DNA of 64,000 nucleotides. It comes from Streptomyces sp. CB02009 (GTDB lineage Bacteria > Actinomycetota > Actinomycetes > Streptomycetales > Streptomycetaceae). Positions 56,939 to 64,000 of the stretch are shown in pieces. Location of the stretch: positions 512,594 to 576,593 of the forward strand of contig NZ_LIVV01000005.1 of NCBI RefSeq assembly GCF_001905825.1. The letters run 5' to 3'. Each line of letters begins with the position of its first letter. Position 1 is the first letter of the stretch. The position numbers and the translations under genes were made by a program. Below the pieces are notes generated by a model, which was not told where the DNA came from, made no database searches, and was given only the letters and a program-made list of their open reading frames with translations.

Positions 56939-57553
56939 ATGGCAGTGTCGACCGAGATGAGACCCGTGGGAGCGGATGTGGGGGTGAACGTGGAACCGGG
57001 GGCCGAACCGGAAGTGGGGCCGGGCGCCGGGACGGAGGCCGGCACGGACGTGGGGACGGACATCGGGTTCGAGGCGTTCGCCCGGGCCGCCCAGCAGCGG
57101 CTGTACCGCACGGCGTACCTGCTCTGCGGCGAGCCCGAGACCGCCCGCGACCTGACCCAGACCACGCTCGCCAAGGTGTACCAGCACTGGCGGCGCGCGG
57201 GGGCCGCCGACCATCCGCACGCCTACGCCAAGACGGTCCTGACCCGGACCTTCCTGTCCGAACGGCGGCGCCGGCTGCGCGATCTGCTCGCCCTCACCCG
57301 GACCGGGGGTACGGACCCGGCGCCGGTCGCCGACCACACCGACCTGCGGGTGACACTGCTCGCCGCCCTCGCCGAACTCCCGCCCCGGGCACGGGCGATG
57401 GTCGTCCTGCGCTACTGGGAGGACCAGAGCGTGGCCTCCGTGGCGGCCCAGCTGCGGTGCAGCGAGGCCACCGTCAAGAGCCAGTGTTCCCGTTCGCTCG
57501 CCCGCCTTCGCGCCCGCCTGGCGGACGCCGGGCTCTCGCTCACGGAAAGCTGA
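56939..57553 (+). CDS. SigE-type ECF RNA polymerase sigma factor
   Basis: ECF sigma factor (204 aa) with region 2 (FEAFARAAQQRLYRTAYLLCGEPETARDLTQTTLAKVYQHW) and region 4 (LAELPPRARAMVVLRYWEDQSVASVAAQLRCSEATVKSQCSRSLARLR). The first 40 residues are an acidic Gly/Glu/Thr repeat. ATG 56939 is preceded by AGGGGTGGG; an internal GTG could be used instead. The next gene, 8 bases on, encodes a single-span membrane protein that may be its regulator. Confidence 0.9.
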   Translation: MAVSTEMRPVGADVGVNVEPGAEPEVGPGAGTEAGTDVGTDIGFEAFARAAQQRLYRTAYLLCGEPETARDLTQTTLAKVYQHWRRAGAADHPHAYAKTVLTRTFLSERRRRLRDLLALTRTGGTDPAPVADHTDLRVTLLAALAELPPRARAMVVLRYWEDQSVASVAAQLRCSEATVKSQCSRSLARLRARLADAGLSLTES

Positions 57554-57561
57554 GGTCCACC

Positions 57562-58314
57562 GTGGAGAACGACAAAGACATCACCCTGCTGCGCGACGCC
57601 ATGGACCGGACGACGGACGGCCTGCCGCCCCTCCCCGACCTCGCCCCGATCGCCGTGCGCGAGGGCCGCAGACGGCGCGCCCGGTCCCGGCTCGCGGCCG
57701 GCGCTGCGGCCTTCGCCGTGGTCACGGCGGGTGTCCTCGGCGTGACGGTGCTGCCGCGTCCGGGGGCGGACGCCACCGGAGTGTCGACGGGCGTCGGCGG
57801 TGAGGCCGAGCGCCGCGCGGACTACCAGCGGAGGATGGCCGCGCTGCTGGACGAGCTGCTGCCGGCGAAGGTCACCTCCGTCCGGCCGGTGAAGGACGAG
57901 ACGGGCCAGTACCGCATCACCGTGGGCGGCAGGACCTTCCCGATGGTCGCGTCGGTGCGGCCGGCCGCCGAGGGGCGGGGGGCCTGCACGTGGAACCCGA
58001 AGAGTGCCGCCTGTGCGGGGAAGGAACTGCAGTCCGGGGGGATCAGCGGGTTGTGCGGGGCCTACGTGCAGTACTCGTTGGGCAGGACTGAGATCACCCT
58101 GAGGGTGAGATCCGGGACATCGTCGGGGCCGTTGGCGGTGGAGGATCTGCTCGCCGTCGGCCAGGAACCGCGCTTCGTGAACCTGGTGAAGGAGGCCGAC
58201 GCACGCCCTGTACAGCCTCAGGAGAAGAGCCTCCTTGAGACCCTCCCCCTCACCCTCACCCCGGAGGAACAACGGCAGCTGGCGAACTGCGAGCCGATTC
58301 AGCGGGCCCGGTAG
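57562..58314 (+). CDS. Single-span membrane protein, possible anti-sigma factor
   Basis: Protein of 250 residues with a cytoplasmic N-terminal 45 residues, one membrane span (SRLAAGAAAFAVVTAGVLGVTVLP) and an extracellular domain with three cysteines. I do not recognise a ZAS or other anti-sigma motif. Its place 8 bases after an ECF sigma gene and the topology suggest it controls that sigma factor (inference). GTG 57562 with GAGG at 7 bases. Its 3' end overlaps the convergent amidohydrolase-like gene by 16 bases. Confidence 0.75.
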   Translation: MENDKDITLLRDAMDRTTDGLPPLPDLAPIAVREGRRRRARSRLAAGAAAFAVVTAGVLGVTVLPRPGADATGVSTGVGGEAERRADYQRRMAALLDELLPAKVTSVRPVKDETGQYRITVGGRTFPMVASVRPAAEGRGACTWNPKSAACAGKELQSGGISGLCGAYVQYSLGRTEITLRVRSGTSSGPLAVEDLLAVGQEPRFVNLVKEADARPVQPQEKSLLETLPLTLTPEEQRQLANCEPIQRAR

Positions 58315-58898
58315 ACCAGCCGTCCGCCGATCACGGTCACGACGCAGGTCGACGGGCCGAGGCGGACCAGGGCGGCCCGGTCCGGCACGTCGAAGACGGC
58401 GAAGCGGGCCGGGCCGCCCGGTGCCAGGCCGGGCAGCAGGATCAGCGGAGCCGGTGAGAAAGACGGGGCGCCCGGGAGCTTCTCGGGGCGCCGGCCCACC
58501 GCCATGCCCGCCCGGCGCACGGCGTCCGCCGCCGCCTGGCCGCGGAGCTCGCCCGCCACGGCGACGGTCCCGTGGGCGAGGAGCCGCTGCACGCCGCGGC
58601 GCGCGGAGGCGCCGCGGCGGGAGGCGTCCATGCGGAAGATCCGCTGCGCCCGCTCGCCGGTGATCGGTTCGGTGCCGAAGCCCTCGGCCTCCCGGGGGTC
58701 CGGGTGGTACATGCCTTCGAGGAGCTCGGGCGCGAAGGGGTTGAGCAGCCCCGGGGTGAGGACGCCGGGCCACCGGCGCACCCGGGCCTCGGGCCGGACG
58801 GCGACCAGGTCGTCGAACGGGCCGACGGCGGCGATCCGGTCGCCGTCGACCAGGACCGCCGTCTCGGGCGTCGCCTCGGCGACGTGGATGGTCAGCAC
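58299..58898 (-). CDS. Degenerate amidohydrolase-like protein
   Basis: A 199-residue protein with the edge sheets of an amidohydrolase: VLVDGDRIAAVGPFDDL and a C-terminal DRAALVRLGPSTCVVTVIGGRLVY, similar to the ends of imidazolonepropionase/TRZ-ATZ enzymes. The usual HxH metal motif after PGL is missing (PGLLNPFAPELLEG) and the barrel is much shortened, so hydrolase activity is doubtful. It follows mqnC by 7 bases and is probably in its operon. It might be a decayed or repurposed relative of the futalosine-route deaminase MqnX (inference). Confidence 0.75.
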   Translation of the reverse strand: MLTIHVAEATPETAVLVDGDRIAAVGPFDDLVAVRPEARVRRWPGVLTPGLLNPFAPELLEGMYHPDPREAEGFGTEPITGERAQRIFRMDASRRGASARRGVQRLLAHGTVAVAGELRGQAAADAVRRAGMAVGRRPEKLPGAPSFSPAPLILLPGLAPGGPARFAVFDVPDRAALVRLGPSTCVVTVIGGRLVYRAR

Positions 58899-58905
58899 GG
58901 GCGCG

Positions 58906-60105
58906 TCAGTGGGCGTCGAGGAGCTTCAGCTCGGGGTGCGCCGTGCCGCCCTCGATCGCCGTCGACGAGATGTGGGAGGCGACGCGCTCGTCGACCGGGT
59001 CGTTCGCCGGGTCGTCGTGGACGACGATGTGCTCGTACGTCGTGGTGCGCTGCGCCGGGACGCGGTCGGCCGTACGGATCATGTCGATCATCTCGCGCAG
59101 GTTGGAGCGGTGCTTGGCACCGGCCGAGGAGACGACGTTCTCCTCCAGCATGATCGAGCCGAGGTCGTCCGCGCCGTAGTGCAGGGTGAGCTGGCCGATC
59201 TCCTTGCCCGTGGTGAGCCACGAGCCCTGGATGTGGGCGACGTTGTCGAGGAACAGCCGGCCGATGGCGATCATGCGCAGGTACTCGAGGAGCGTGGCCT
59301 GCGTGCGGCCCTTGAGGTGGTTGTTCTCGGGCTGGTACGTGTAGGGGATGAAGGCCCGGAAGCCGCCCGTCCGGTCCTGCACGTCACGGATCATCCGCAG
59401 GTGCTCGATCCGCTCGGCGTTGGTCTCGCCGGTGCCCATCAGCATGGTGGACGTCGACTCGACCCCGAGGCCGTGCGCGATCTCCATGATCTCCAGCCAG
59501 CGCTCGCCGCTCTCCTTGAGCGGGGCGATGGCCTTGCGCGGCCGCTCCGGCAGGAGCTCGGCGCCGGCGCCCGCGAAGGAGTCGAGGCCGGCCGCGTGGA
59601 TGCGGGTGATGGCCTCCTCGACGGAGACCCCGCTGATCCGGGCCATGTGCTCGACCTCGGACGCGCCGAGGGAGTGGATGACCAGCTGCGGGTACTCGGC
59701 CTTGATGGCGGCGAAGTGCTTCTCGTAGTACTCGACGCCGTAGTCCGGGTGGTGGCCGCCCTGGAACATGATCTGGGTGCCGCCGAGCTCCACGGTCTCC
59801 GCGCAGCGGCGCAGGATGTCGTCGAGGTCGCGGCTCCACCCCTTCTTCGTGTCCTTGGGGGCGGCGTAGAAGGCGCAGAACTTGCACGCCGTCACGCAGA
59901 CGTTCGTGTAGTTGATGTTCCGCTCGATGATGTACGTCGCGATGTGCTCGGTCCCCGCGTACCGGCGGCGGCGCACGGCGTCGGCGGCGGAGCCGAGGGC
60001 GTGCAGGGGCGCCGAGCGGTAGAGGTCGAGCGCCTCCTCGGGGGTGATCCGGCCACCCGCGGCAGCGCGGTCGAGAACAGACTGGAGTTCGGCCTTCTCG
60101 GTCAC
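58906..60105 (-). CDS. mqnC: Cyclic dehypoxanthinyl futalosine synthase
   Basis: Radical SAM enzyme of the futalosine route to menaquinone (399 aa); it closes the ring of dehypoxanthine futalosine. The cluster motif is CVTACKFC. IATYIIERNINYTNVC before it, and IMFQGGHHPDYGVEYYE, SLGASEVEHMARISG and FIPYTYQPENNHLKG after it, are typical of MqnC. GTG 60105 with AAAGGG at 9 bases. Separated from mqnA by 199 bases without visible features. Confidence 0.94.
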   Translation of the reverse strand: MTEKAELQSVLDRAAAGGRITPEEALDLYRSAPLHALGSAADAVRRRRYAGTEHIATYIIERNINYTNVCVTACKFCAFYAAPKDTKKGWSRDLDDILRRCAETVELGGTQIMFQGGHHPDYGVEYYEKHFAAIKAEYPQLVIHSLGASEVEHMARISGVSVEEAITRIHAAGLDSFAGAGAELLPERPRKAIAPLKESGERWLEIMEIAHGLGVESTSTMLMGTGETNAERIEHLRMIRDVQDRTGGFRAFIPYTYQPENNHLKGRTQATLLEYLRMIAIGRLFLDNVAHIQGSWLTTGKEIGQLTLHYGADDLGSIMLEENVVSSAGAKHRSNLREMIDMIRTADRVPAQRTTTYEHIVVHDDPANDPVDERVASHISSTAIEGGTAHPELKLLDAH

Positions 60106-60304
60106 CGGGTGTGTCCCTTTCGGAGGGGTTCTGTCGACCGAACCAGCGTACGCCAGCGCTCCTCACCGCTTCCGTCGGGTCGCGCGCGGGGGCGGGGCGG
60201 TAATGCGGACGGTCCGGACATGGATATGAGGGTGAATTACCGAACGGAGACGCGACGGCGAATTCCGGGAAGCCGAATCGGGAACCCGGAACGCGCCCGA
60301 ACCG

Positions 60305-61186
<882 letters not shown>

Positions 61187-61301
61187 CTAGACCCGTCTCG
61201 TACCGTGGGCATCGCCGGGGCACACGCGTCAGCACACGGAGCGAGATCAAACATGCGAGTGACGTGATCTTTCCCTCTACCGTCCCGGGTGGGCTGCGTG
61301 C

Positions 61302-61307
61302 TACGCT
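61302..61307 (+). promoter_or_regulatory. Possible -10 of the cold-shock gene
   Basis: TACGCT lies about 130 bases upstream of the csp start and precedes its structured leader. The -35 is unclear. Low certainty. Confidence 0.35.
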
Positions 61308-61344
61308 CAACGCAAGTTGCAGTTTGGTTTCCCTTGCAGTACAG

Positions 61345-61372
61345 AGCCTGCGGAGCATGTGACCCGCAGGCT
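61345..61372 (+). promoter_or_regulatory. Terminator-like hairpin in the leader of the cold-shock gene
   Basis: AGCCTGCGG (61345-61353) pairs with CCGCAGGCT (61364-61372), loop of 10, directly followed by TTTGTAGTTTT. It has the form of an intrinsic terminator but sits between the putative promoter and the csp start. TTGCAG occurs at about 61315, 61334 and 61391, around the hairpin. Confidence 0.6.
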
Positions 61373-61438
61373 TTTGTAGTTTTCAGACTTGTTTGCAGGT
61401 TCTGGAGCAGGGCGACCCTTTGGCCCATAGGAGGGCTC

Positions 61439-61642
61439 ATGGCTACCGGAACCGTGAAGTGGTTCAACGCTGAAAAGGGCTTCGGCTTCATCGCCCAGGA
61501 CGGCGGCGGCCCGGATGTCTTCGTCCACTACTCCGCGATCAACGCGAACGGCTTCCGTTCGCTCGAGGAGAACCAGCTCGTGACCTTCGACGTCACGCAG
61601 GGCCCGAAGGGCCCGCAGGCGGAGAACGTCTCCCCGGCCTAA
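61439..61642 (+). CDS. Cold-shock protein
   Basis: Single-stranded nucleic-acid binding OB-fold protein (67 aa) with RNP1 KGFGFIAQ and RNP2 [11 protein letters not shown] 61439 is preceded by GGAGG. Streptomyces carry several such genes; this one lies next to mqnA, as in S. coelicolor. A leader of more than 100 bases with a hairpin precedes it, so translation or elongation may respond to temperature (inference). Confidence 0.95.
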   Translation: MATGTVKWFNAEKGFGFIAQDGGGPDVFVHYSAINANGFRSLEENQLVTFDVTQGPKGPQAENVSPA

Positions 61643-61683
61643 GGGCCAGGGTCGGCGAACACGCACGACTAGAGCAGTACCCA

Positions 61684-61724
61684 AGGAGCCCCGCTCCGTG
61701 CCTTCGGGCACGAGCGGGGCTCCT
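61684..61724 (+). terminator. Terminator of the cold-shock gene
   Basis: AGGAGCCCCGCT (61684-61695) pairs with AGCGGGGCTCCT (61713-61724). After a bulged C, CGTGCC pairs with GGCACG around a TTCG tetraloop. Also positioned to stop the convergent M23 gene. Confidence 0.9.
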
Positions 61725-61749
61725 GCCCTTTGGGGACCTTTGCGGGCGC

Positions 61750-62586
61750 TCAGCAGTTCGGGATCACGGTTCCGCTGTTGTCGCGGGCCTCGTCGTTGCC
61801 CCAGCGGGACAGGTAGTAGGCGGAGACGTACGCCCCGCGCCCGTTCTTCCCCGCGTACACGGTGTCGAGGTCGGTCCTGAGCCACCAGTGGTTGTAGTTC
61901 CCCGCGCCGTCCCGGATCTCCTGGCCCCAGACCTTGCAGTAGACGTAGTTCGTGCCCTGGTTCAGGACGCCCTGGGCGTCGTTGGTGTTGGCCTGCGCGT
62001 AGCCGGTGGCGTGGGCGAAGGTGTCGACCCAGTACTTCCCGCCTCCCCCGCCCGAGCAGCCGTTGTCACTGGTCAGGGACTTGGATCCGTACGAGCCGGG
62101 GTAGGGCGCGAGCGAGGAGCCGTTGATCACGATCGACTGGCCCACGCCGTTGAGGAGCTGCTCGTAGTGGATGTGGGCGCCGGAGCTGTTGCCGGTGCTG
62201 CCGGTGGTGCCGATCTGCTGGCCCTGGGAGACCGCGGCGCCGTTGGCCACCGAGTAGGCGTTCAGGTGGAAGTAGTACGTCTTCCAGCCGCCCCCGTGGT
62301 CGACCACGATGTAGTTGCCCGCGCCGGACGGCTGGGAGTAGCGGTACGCGGTGCCGGACGCCGAGGCCAGGACCGGGGTGCCGGCGGTCGTACCGCCGTC
62401 GGACCGCACGAAGTCGAGGGCCTGGCGGACCTCGGCCGAGTGATGGCTGTACGTCCAGGTCTGGCCGCAGGGGAAGGGCGCCTTGAAGAGCGGCGCGGCC
62501 TGGGCGGGGGTGGTGGTGACGAGCGCGGTCAGCAGGCCCGCGACGAGCGCGAGCAGGGTGCCGAGGGGGGTGATCCGGGCACGCAT
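61750..62586 (-). CDS. Secreted M23-family peptidoglycan endopeptidase
   Basis: Exported zinc endopeptidase (278 aa) that cuts peptidoglycan cross-bridges, or a lysostaphin-like relative. Signal peptide up to PAQAAPLF. The M23 domain follows: His/Asp ligands near HHSAEVRQALDF, active-site YIVVDHGGGWKTYYFHL, and HxH in SGAHIHYEQ. The C-terminal 90 residues after a Gly linker are a separate domain (YWVDTFAHATGYAQ...), possibly wall binding. ATG 62586 is 4 bases after GGAGG. Confidence 0.92.
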   Translation of the reverse strand: MRARITPLGTLLALVAGLLTALVTTTPAQAAPLFKAPFPCGQTWTYSHHSAEVRQALDFVRSDGGTTAGTPVLASASGTAYRYSQPSGAGNYIVVDHGGGWKTYYFHLNAYSVANGAAVSQGQQIGTTGSTGNSSGAHIHYEQLLNGVGQSIVINGSSLAPYPGSYGSKSLTSDNGCSGGGGGKYWVDTFAHATGYAQANTNDAQGVLNQGTNYVYCKVWGQEIRDGAGNYNHWWLRTDLDTVYAGKNGRGAYVSAYYLSRWGNDEARDNSGTVIPNC

Positions 62587-62726
62587 GCGTCCTCCGGTAC
62601 GTGGGGGTCGGTGGCCTGGGGACCGGGGTCGACGCGCGTTGACCCCGGGGGAACGGACCACAGCGTGCCGGAAGACCGCGTCCCGCAGTAGACCGCGAAG
62701 ACCACACCCGTACCTCGGGGCTTACG

Positions 62727-62732
62727 TAGTCT
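62727..62732 (+). promoter_or_regulatory. Possible -10 of a leaderless transcript (DUF1992 gene)
   Basis: TAGTCT ends 6 bases before ATG 62739 and no ribosome site is present. Confidence 0.4.
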
Positions 62733-62738
62733 GGACAC

Positions 62739-63140
62739 ATGACCGAACGCAAACCGCCCGGAGTCAGCTTCGAGTCGTTCGTGGACAAGCAGATCCGCGA
62801 GGCGTCGGAGCGTGGTGAGTTCAGCAGCCTGTCGGGGTTCGGGAAGCCGCTCCCCGACGACACGGCCCCGTACGACGAGCTGTGGTGGATCAAGGGGAAG
62901 ATGCACCGCGAGGGCGCGTCCGTGCTCCCGCCCTCACTGGCCCTGCGCAAGGCCGCGGAGGACGCGGAGGAGGCGGTGGCCGCTGCCGTCTCGGAGAGCC
63001 AGGTCCGCCGGATCCTCGGCGAGATCAACACCAGGATCGCCGAGGCGCTGCTCCGCCCGCCGGCCGGTCCGCCGCTGAACCTCAAGCCCTTCGACGTCGA
63101 GGCGACGGTCGAGCGGTGGCGGGCGCAGCGGAGCTCGTAA
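62739..63140 (+). CDS. DUF1992 (DnaJ homologue C28-like) protein
   Basis: Small soluble protein (133 aa) of the DUF1992 family: FVDKQIREASERGEFSSLSGFGKPLP, then ALRKAAEDAEEAVAAAV and a C-terminal NLKPFDVEATVERWRAQR. Family function is not settled; eukaryotic relatives carry this domain with a J domain. Lack of a ribosome site and a -10-like TAGTCT close to ATG suggest leaderless translation. Confidence 0.88.
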   Translation: MTERKPPGVSFESFVDKQIREASERGEFSSLSGFGKPLPDDTAPYDELWWIKGKMHREGASVLPPSLALRKAAEDAEEAVAAAVSESQVRRILGEINTRIAEALLRPPAGPPLNLKPFDVEATVERWRAQRSS

Positions 63141-63173
63141 CCCCTGCTCACGCGTCGTCGAGAGGAGCCCCTC

Positions 63174-63689
63174 ATGTCCGCCACGAACAGCGCCGGTCTG
63201 CTGGTCGACTCGTTCGGCCGGGTCCGTGAGGCCGTCCACGAGGCCGTCGAGGGCCTCACCGAGGACGAGCTCGCCGCCCGGGTCGATCCGGACGCCAACT
63301 CGATCGCCTGGCTCGTCTGGCACCTCACCCGGATCCAGGACGACCACCTCGCGGGCGCCTTCGGCACCGACCAGTTGTGGGACGCGGACGGCTGGCGGGA
63401 CCGGTTCGGGCTGCCCTTCGGGAAGGGGGCGACCGGTTACGGCCAGACGAGCGCCCAGGTGGGCAAGGTGCGGGCTCCGGCCGACCTGCTGCTCGGCTAC
63501 CACGACGCGGTGCACGCGCGGACCCTCGACCTGGTGCGGTCGGTGACGAACGCGGACCTGGACCGGGTCGTCGACGCCGCCTGGGACCCGCCGGTCACGC
63601 TCGGCGTGCGCCTGGTGTCGGTGATCGCGGACGCCCTTCAGCACGCGGGACAGGCGGCCTACGTACGGGGTGTGGTGGAGCGGCGGTAG
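63174..63689 (+). CDS. DinB/DUF664-family protein
   Basis: Four-helix-bundle protein (171 aa) of the DinB-like superfamily. WLVWHLTRIQDDHLAG and DALQHAGQAAYVRG hold His residues at the metal-site positions; members in actinobacteria include mycothiol- or bacillithiol-dependent transferases. The role here is unknown. ATG 63174 is preceded by GAGAGGAG; it follows the DUF1992 gene by 33 bases and may be co-transcribed. Confidence 0.85.
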   Translation: MSATNSAGLLVDSFGRVREAVHEAVEGLTEDELAARVDPDANSIAWLVWHLTRIQDDHLAGAFGTDQLWDADGWRDRFGLPFGKGATGYGQTSAQVGKVRAPADLLLGYHDAVHARTLDLVRSVTNADLDRVVDAAWDPPVTLGVRLVSVIADALQHAGQAAYVRGVVERR

Positions 63690-63760
63690 CGCCCCGGCGG
63701 TCGGGGAACCGGCGCACTTGTTCGATGCGCTCGTACAACCACCGCAGTCGATCATGAGTC

Positions 63761-63792
63761 CAACCGGGCGTGGCCTTCGCCACGTCCGGTTG
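63761..63792 (+). terminator. Terminator after the DinB-like gene
   Basis: CAACCGG (63761-63767) pairs with CCGGTTG (63786-63792), G-T, then CGTGGC with GCCACG around CTTC; followed by TTCTT. It ends 19 bases before the next start codon. Confidence 0.85.
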
Positions 63793-63811
63793 TTCTTGGG
63801 GGTAAATCGCT

Positions 63812-64000
63812 GTGCCGCATCGTTCGTCCCTTCACCGCCGCCGACTCACCGCCGCCGTGACCGCCGTCCTCGCGATCACCGCCGGTACGGCCCTGGCCTC
63901 CGGCCCGGCCGCGCTCGCCGCACCGGCGGGCCCGAGCGCCACCGCGGGCCCGAGCGCCACCGTGGACCCCTCCGCCGCCGCACCCGCCCCCGCGCCCGCT
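63812..64000 (+). CDS. Exported protein, N-terminal fragment (cut by window end)
   Basis: The frame from GTG 63812 stays open to the window edge and encodes PHRSSLHRRRLTAAVTAVLA, continuing as a hydrophobic core and an Ala-Ala cleavage-like site (ALAAPAG). A Pro/Ala/Ser-rich linker with the repeat GPSATAGPSAT follows. GGGGGT lies about 9 bases upstream. It is clearly a secreted protein; the functional part is beyond the window. Confidence 0.75.
   Translation, partial: MPHRSSLHRRRLTAAVTAVLAITAGTALASGPAALAAPAGPSATAGPSATVDPSAAAPAPAPA

Overview
The window is a very GC-rich chromosomal segment with the codon use, GTG/TTG starts, four-base ATGA/GTGA gene overlaps and secreted-protein repertoire of a Streptomyces or close relative. 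Most of it looks like conserved core chromosome: a fused KorA/KorB 2-oxoglutarate:ferredoxin oxidoreductase, the complete 14-gene nuo operon (NADH:quinone oxidoreductase), and genes for making and modifying menaquinone (polyprenyl diphosphate synthase, MenG/UbiE, a geranylgeranyl-reductase-type oxidoreductase, MqnC and MqnA of the futalosine route).

Layout. 1-5.3 kb: the end of a sensor kinase, its LuxR-type response regulator, then korAB. 5.3-10.9 kb: a minus-strand operon of a lipoprotein followed by two Ser/Thr kinases, each with one membrane span and an extracellular ABC-type solute-binding domain. 10.9-16.5 kb: small regulators and enzymes (two HxlR regulators, an NmrA-type reductase, a RarD-type transporter, DUF4291, an F420/NADP-type reductase, GNAT). 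16.6-23 kb: exported proteins (FG-GAP protein, an aminopeptidase very like the S. griseus enzyme, a LolA-like protein) and, at 18.46-19.29 kb, a large non-coding imperfect inverted repeat. Each arm carries a folded module whose two copies differ by base-pair-preserving changes. 23.3-32.8 kb: polyprenyl synthase, POT peptide transporter, CocE-type hydrolase, LAXTG wall protein, fumarylacetoacetase, an exported intradiol dioxygenase with a chitin-binding-like tail, and an AraC regulator.

32.97-48.81 kb: nuoA-nuoN, all on the minus strand, mostly joined by 4-8 base overlaps and ending at a strong hairpin. 48.8-56.1 kb: a long leader region, an NlpC/P60 cell-wall hydrolase, an imine-reductase-like dehydrogenase divergent from a GlxA/AraC regulator, a MenJ-like reductase, and a two-gene exported unit (I36-type inhibitor plus phosphodiester glycosidase). 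56.1-64 kb: menG, a SigE-type sigma factor with a membrane partner, a degenerate amidohydrolase, mqnC, mqnA, a cold-shock gene with a terminator-like leader, an M23 peptidase, DUF1992, a DinB-like protein and the start of another exported protein.

Functionally, the menaquinone genes supply the quinone that the nuo complex reduces, and they flank nuo on both sides. Most convergent gene pairs meet at perfect GC-rich hairpins. I see no tRNA, rRNA, transposase, prophage or CRISPR array. The features most worth following up are the inverted-repeat locus with its covarying folded module and the tandem receptor kinases.
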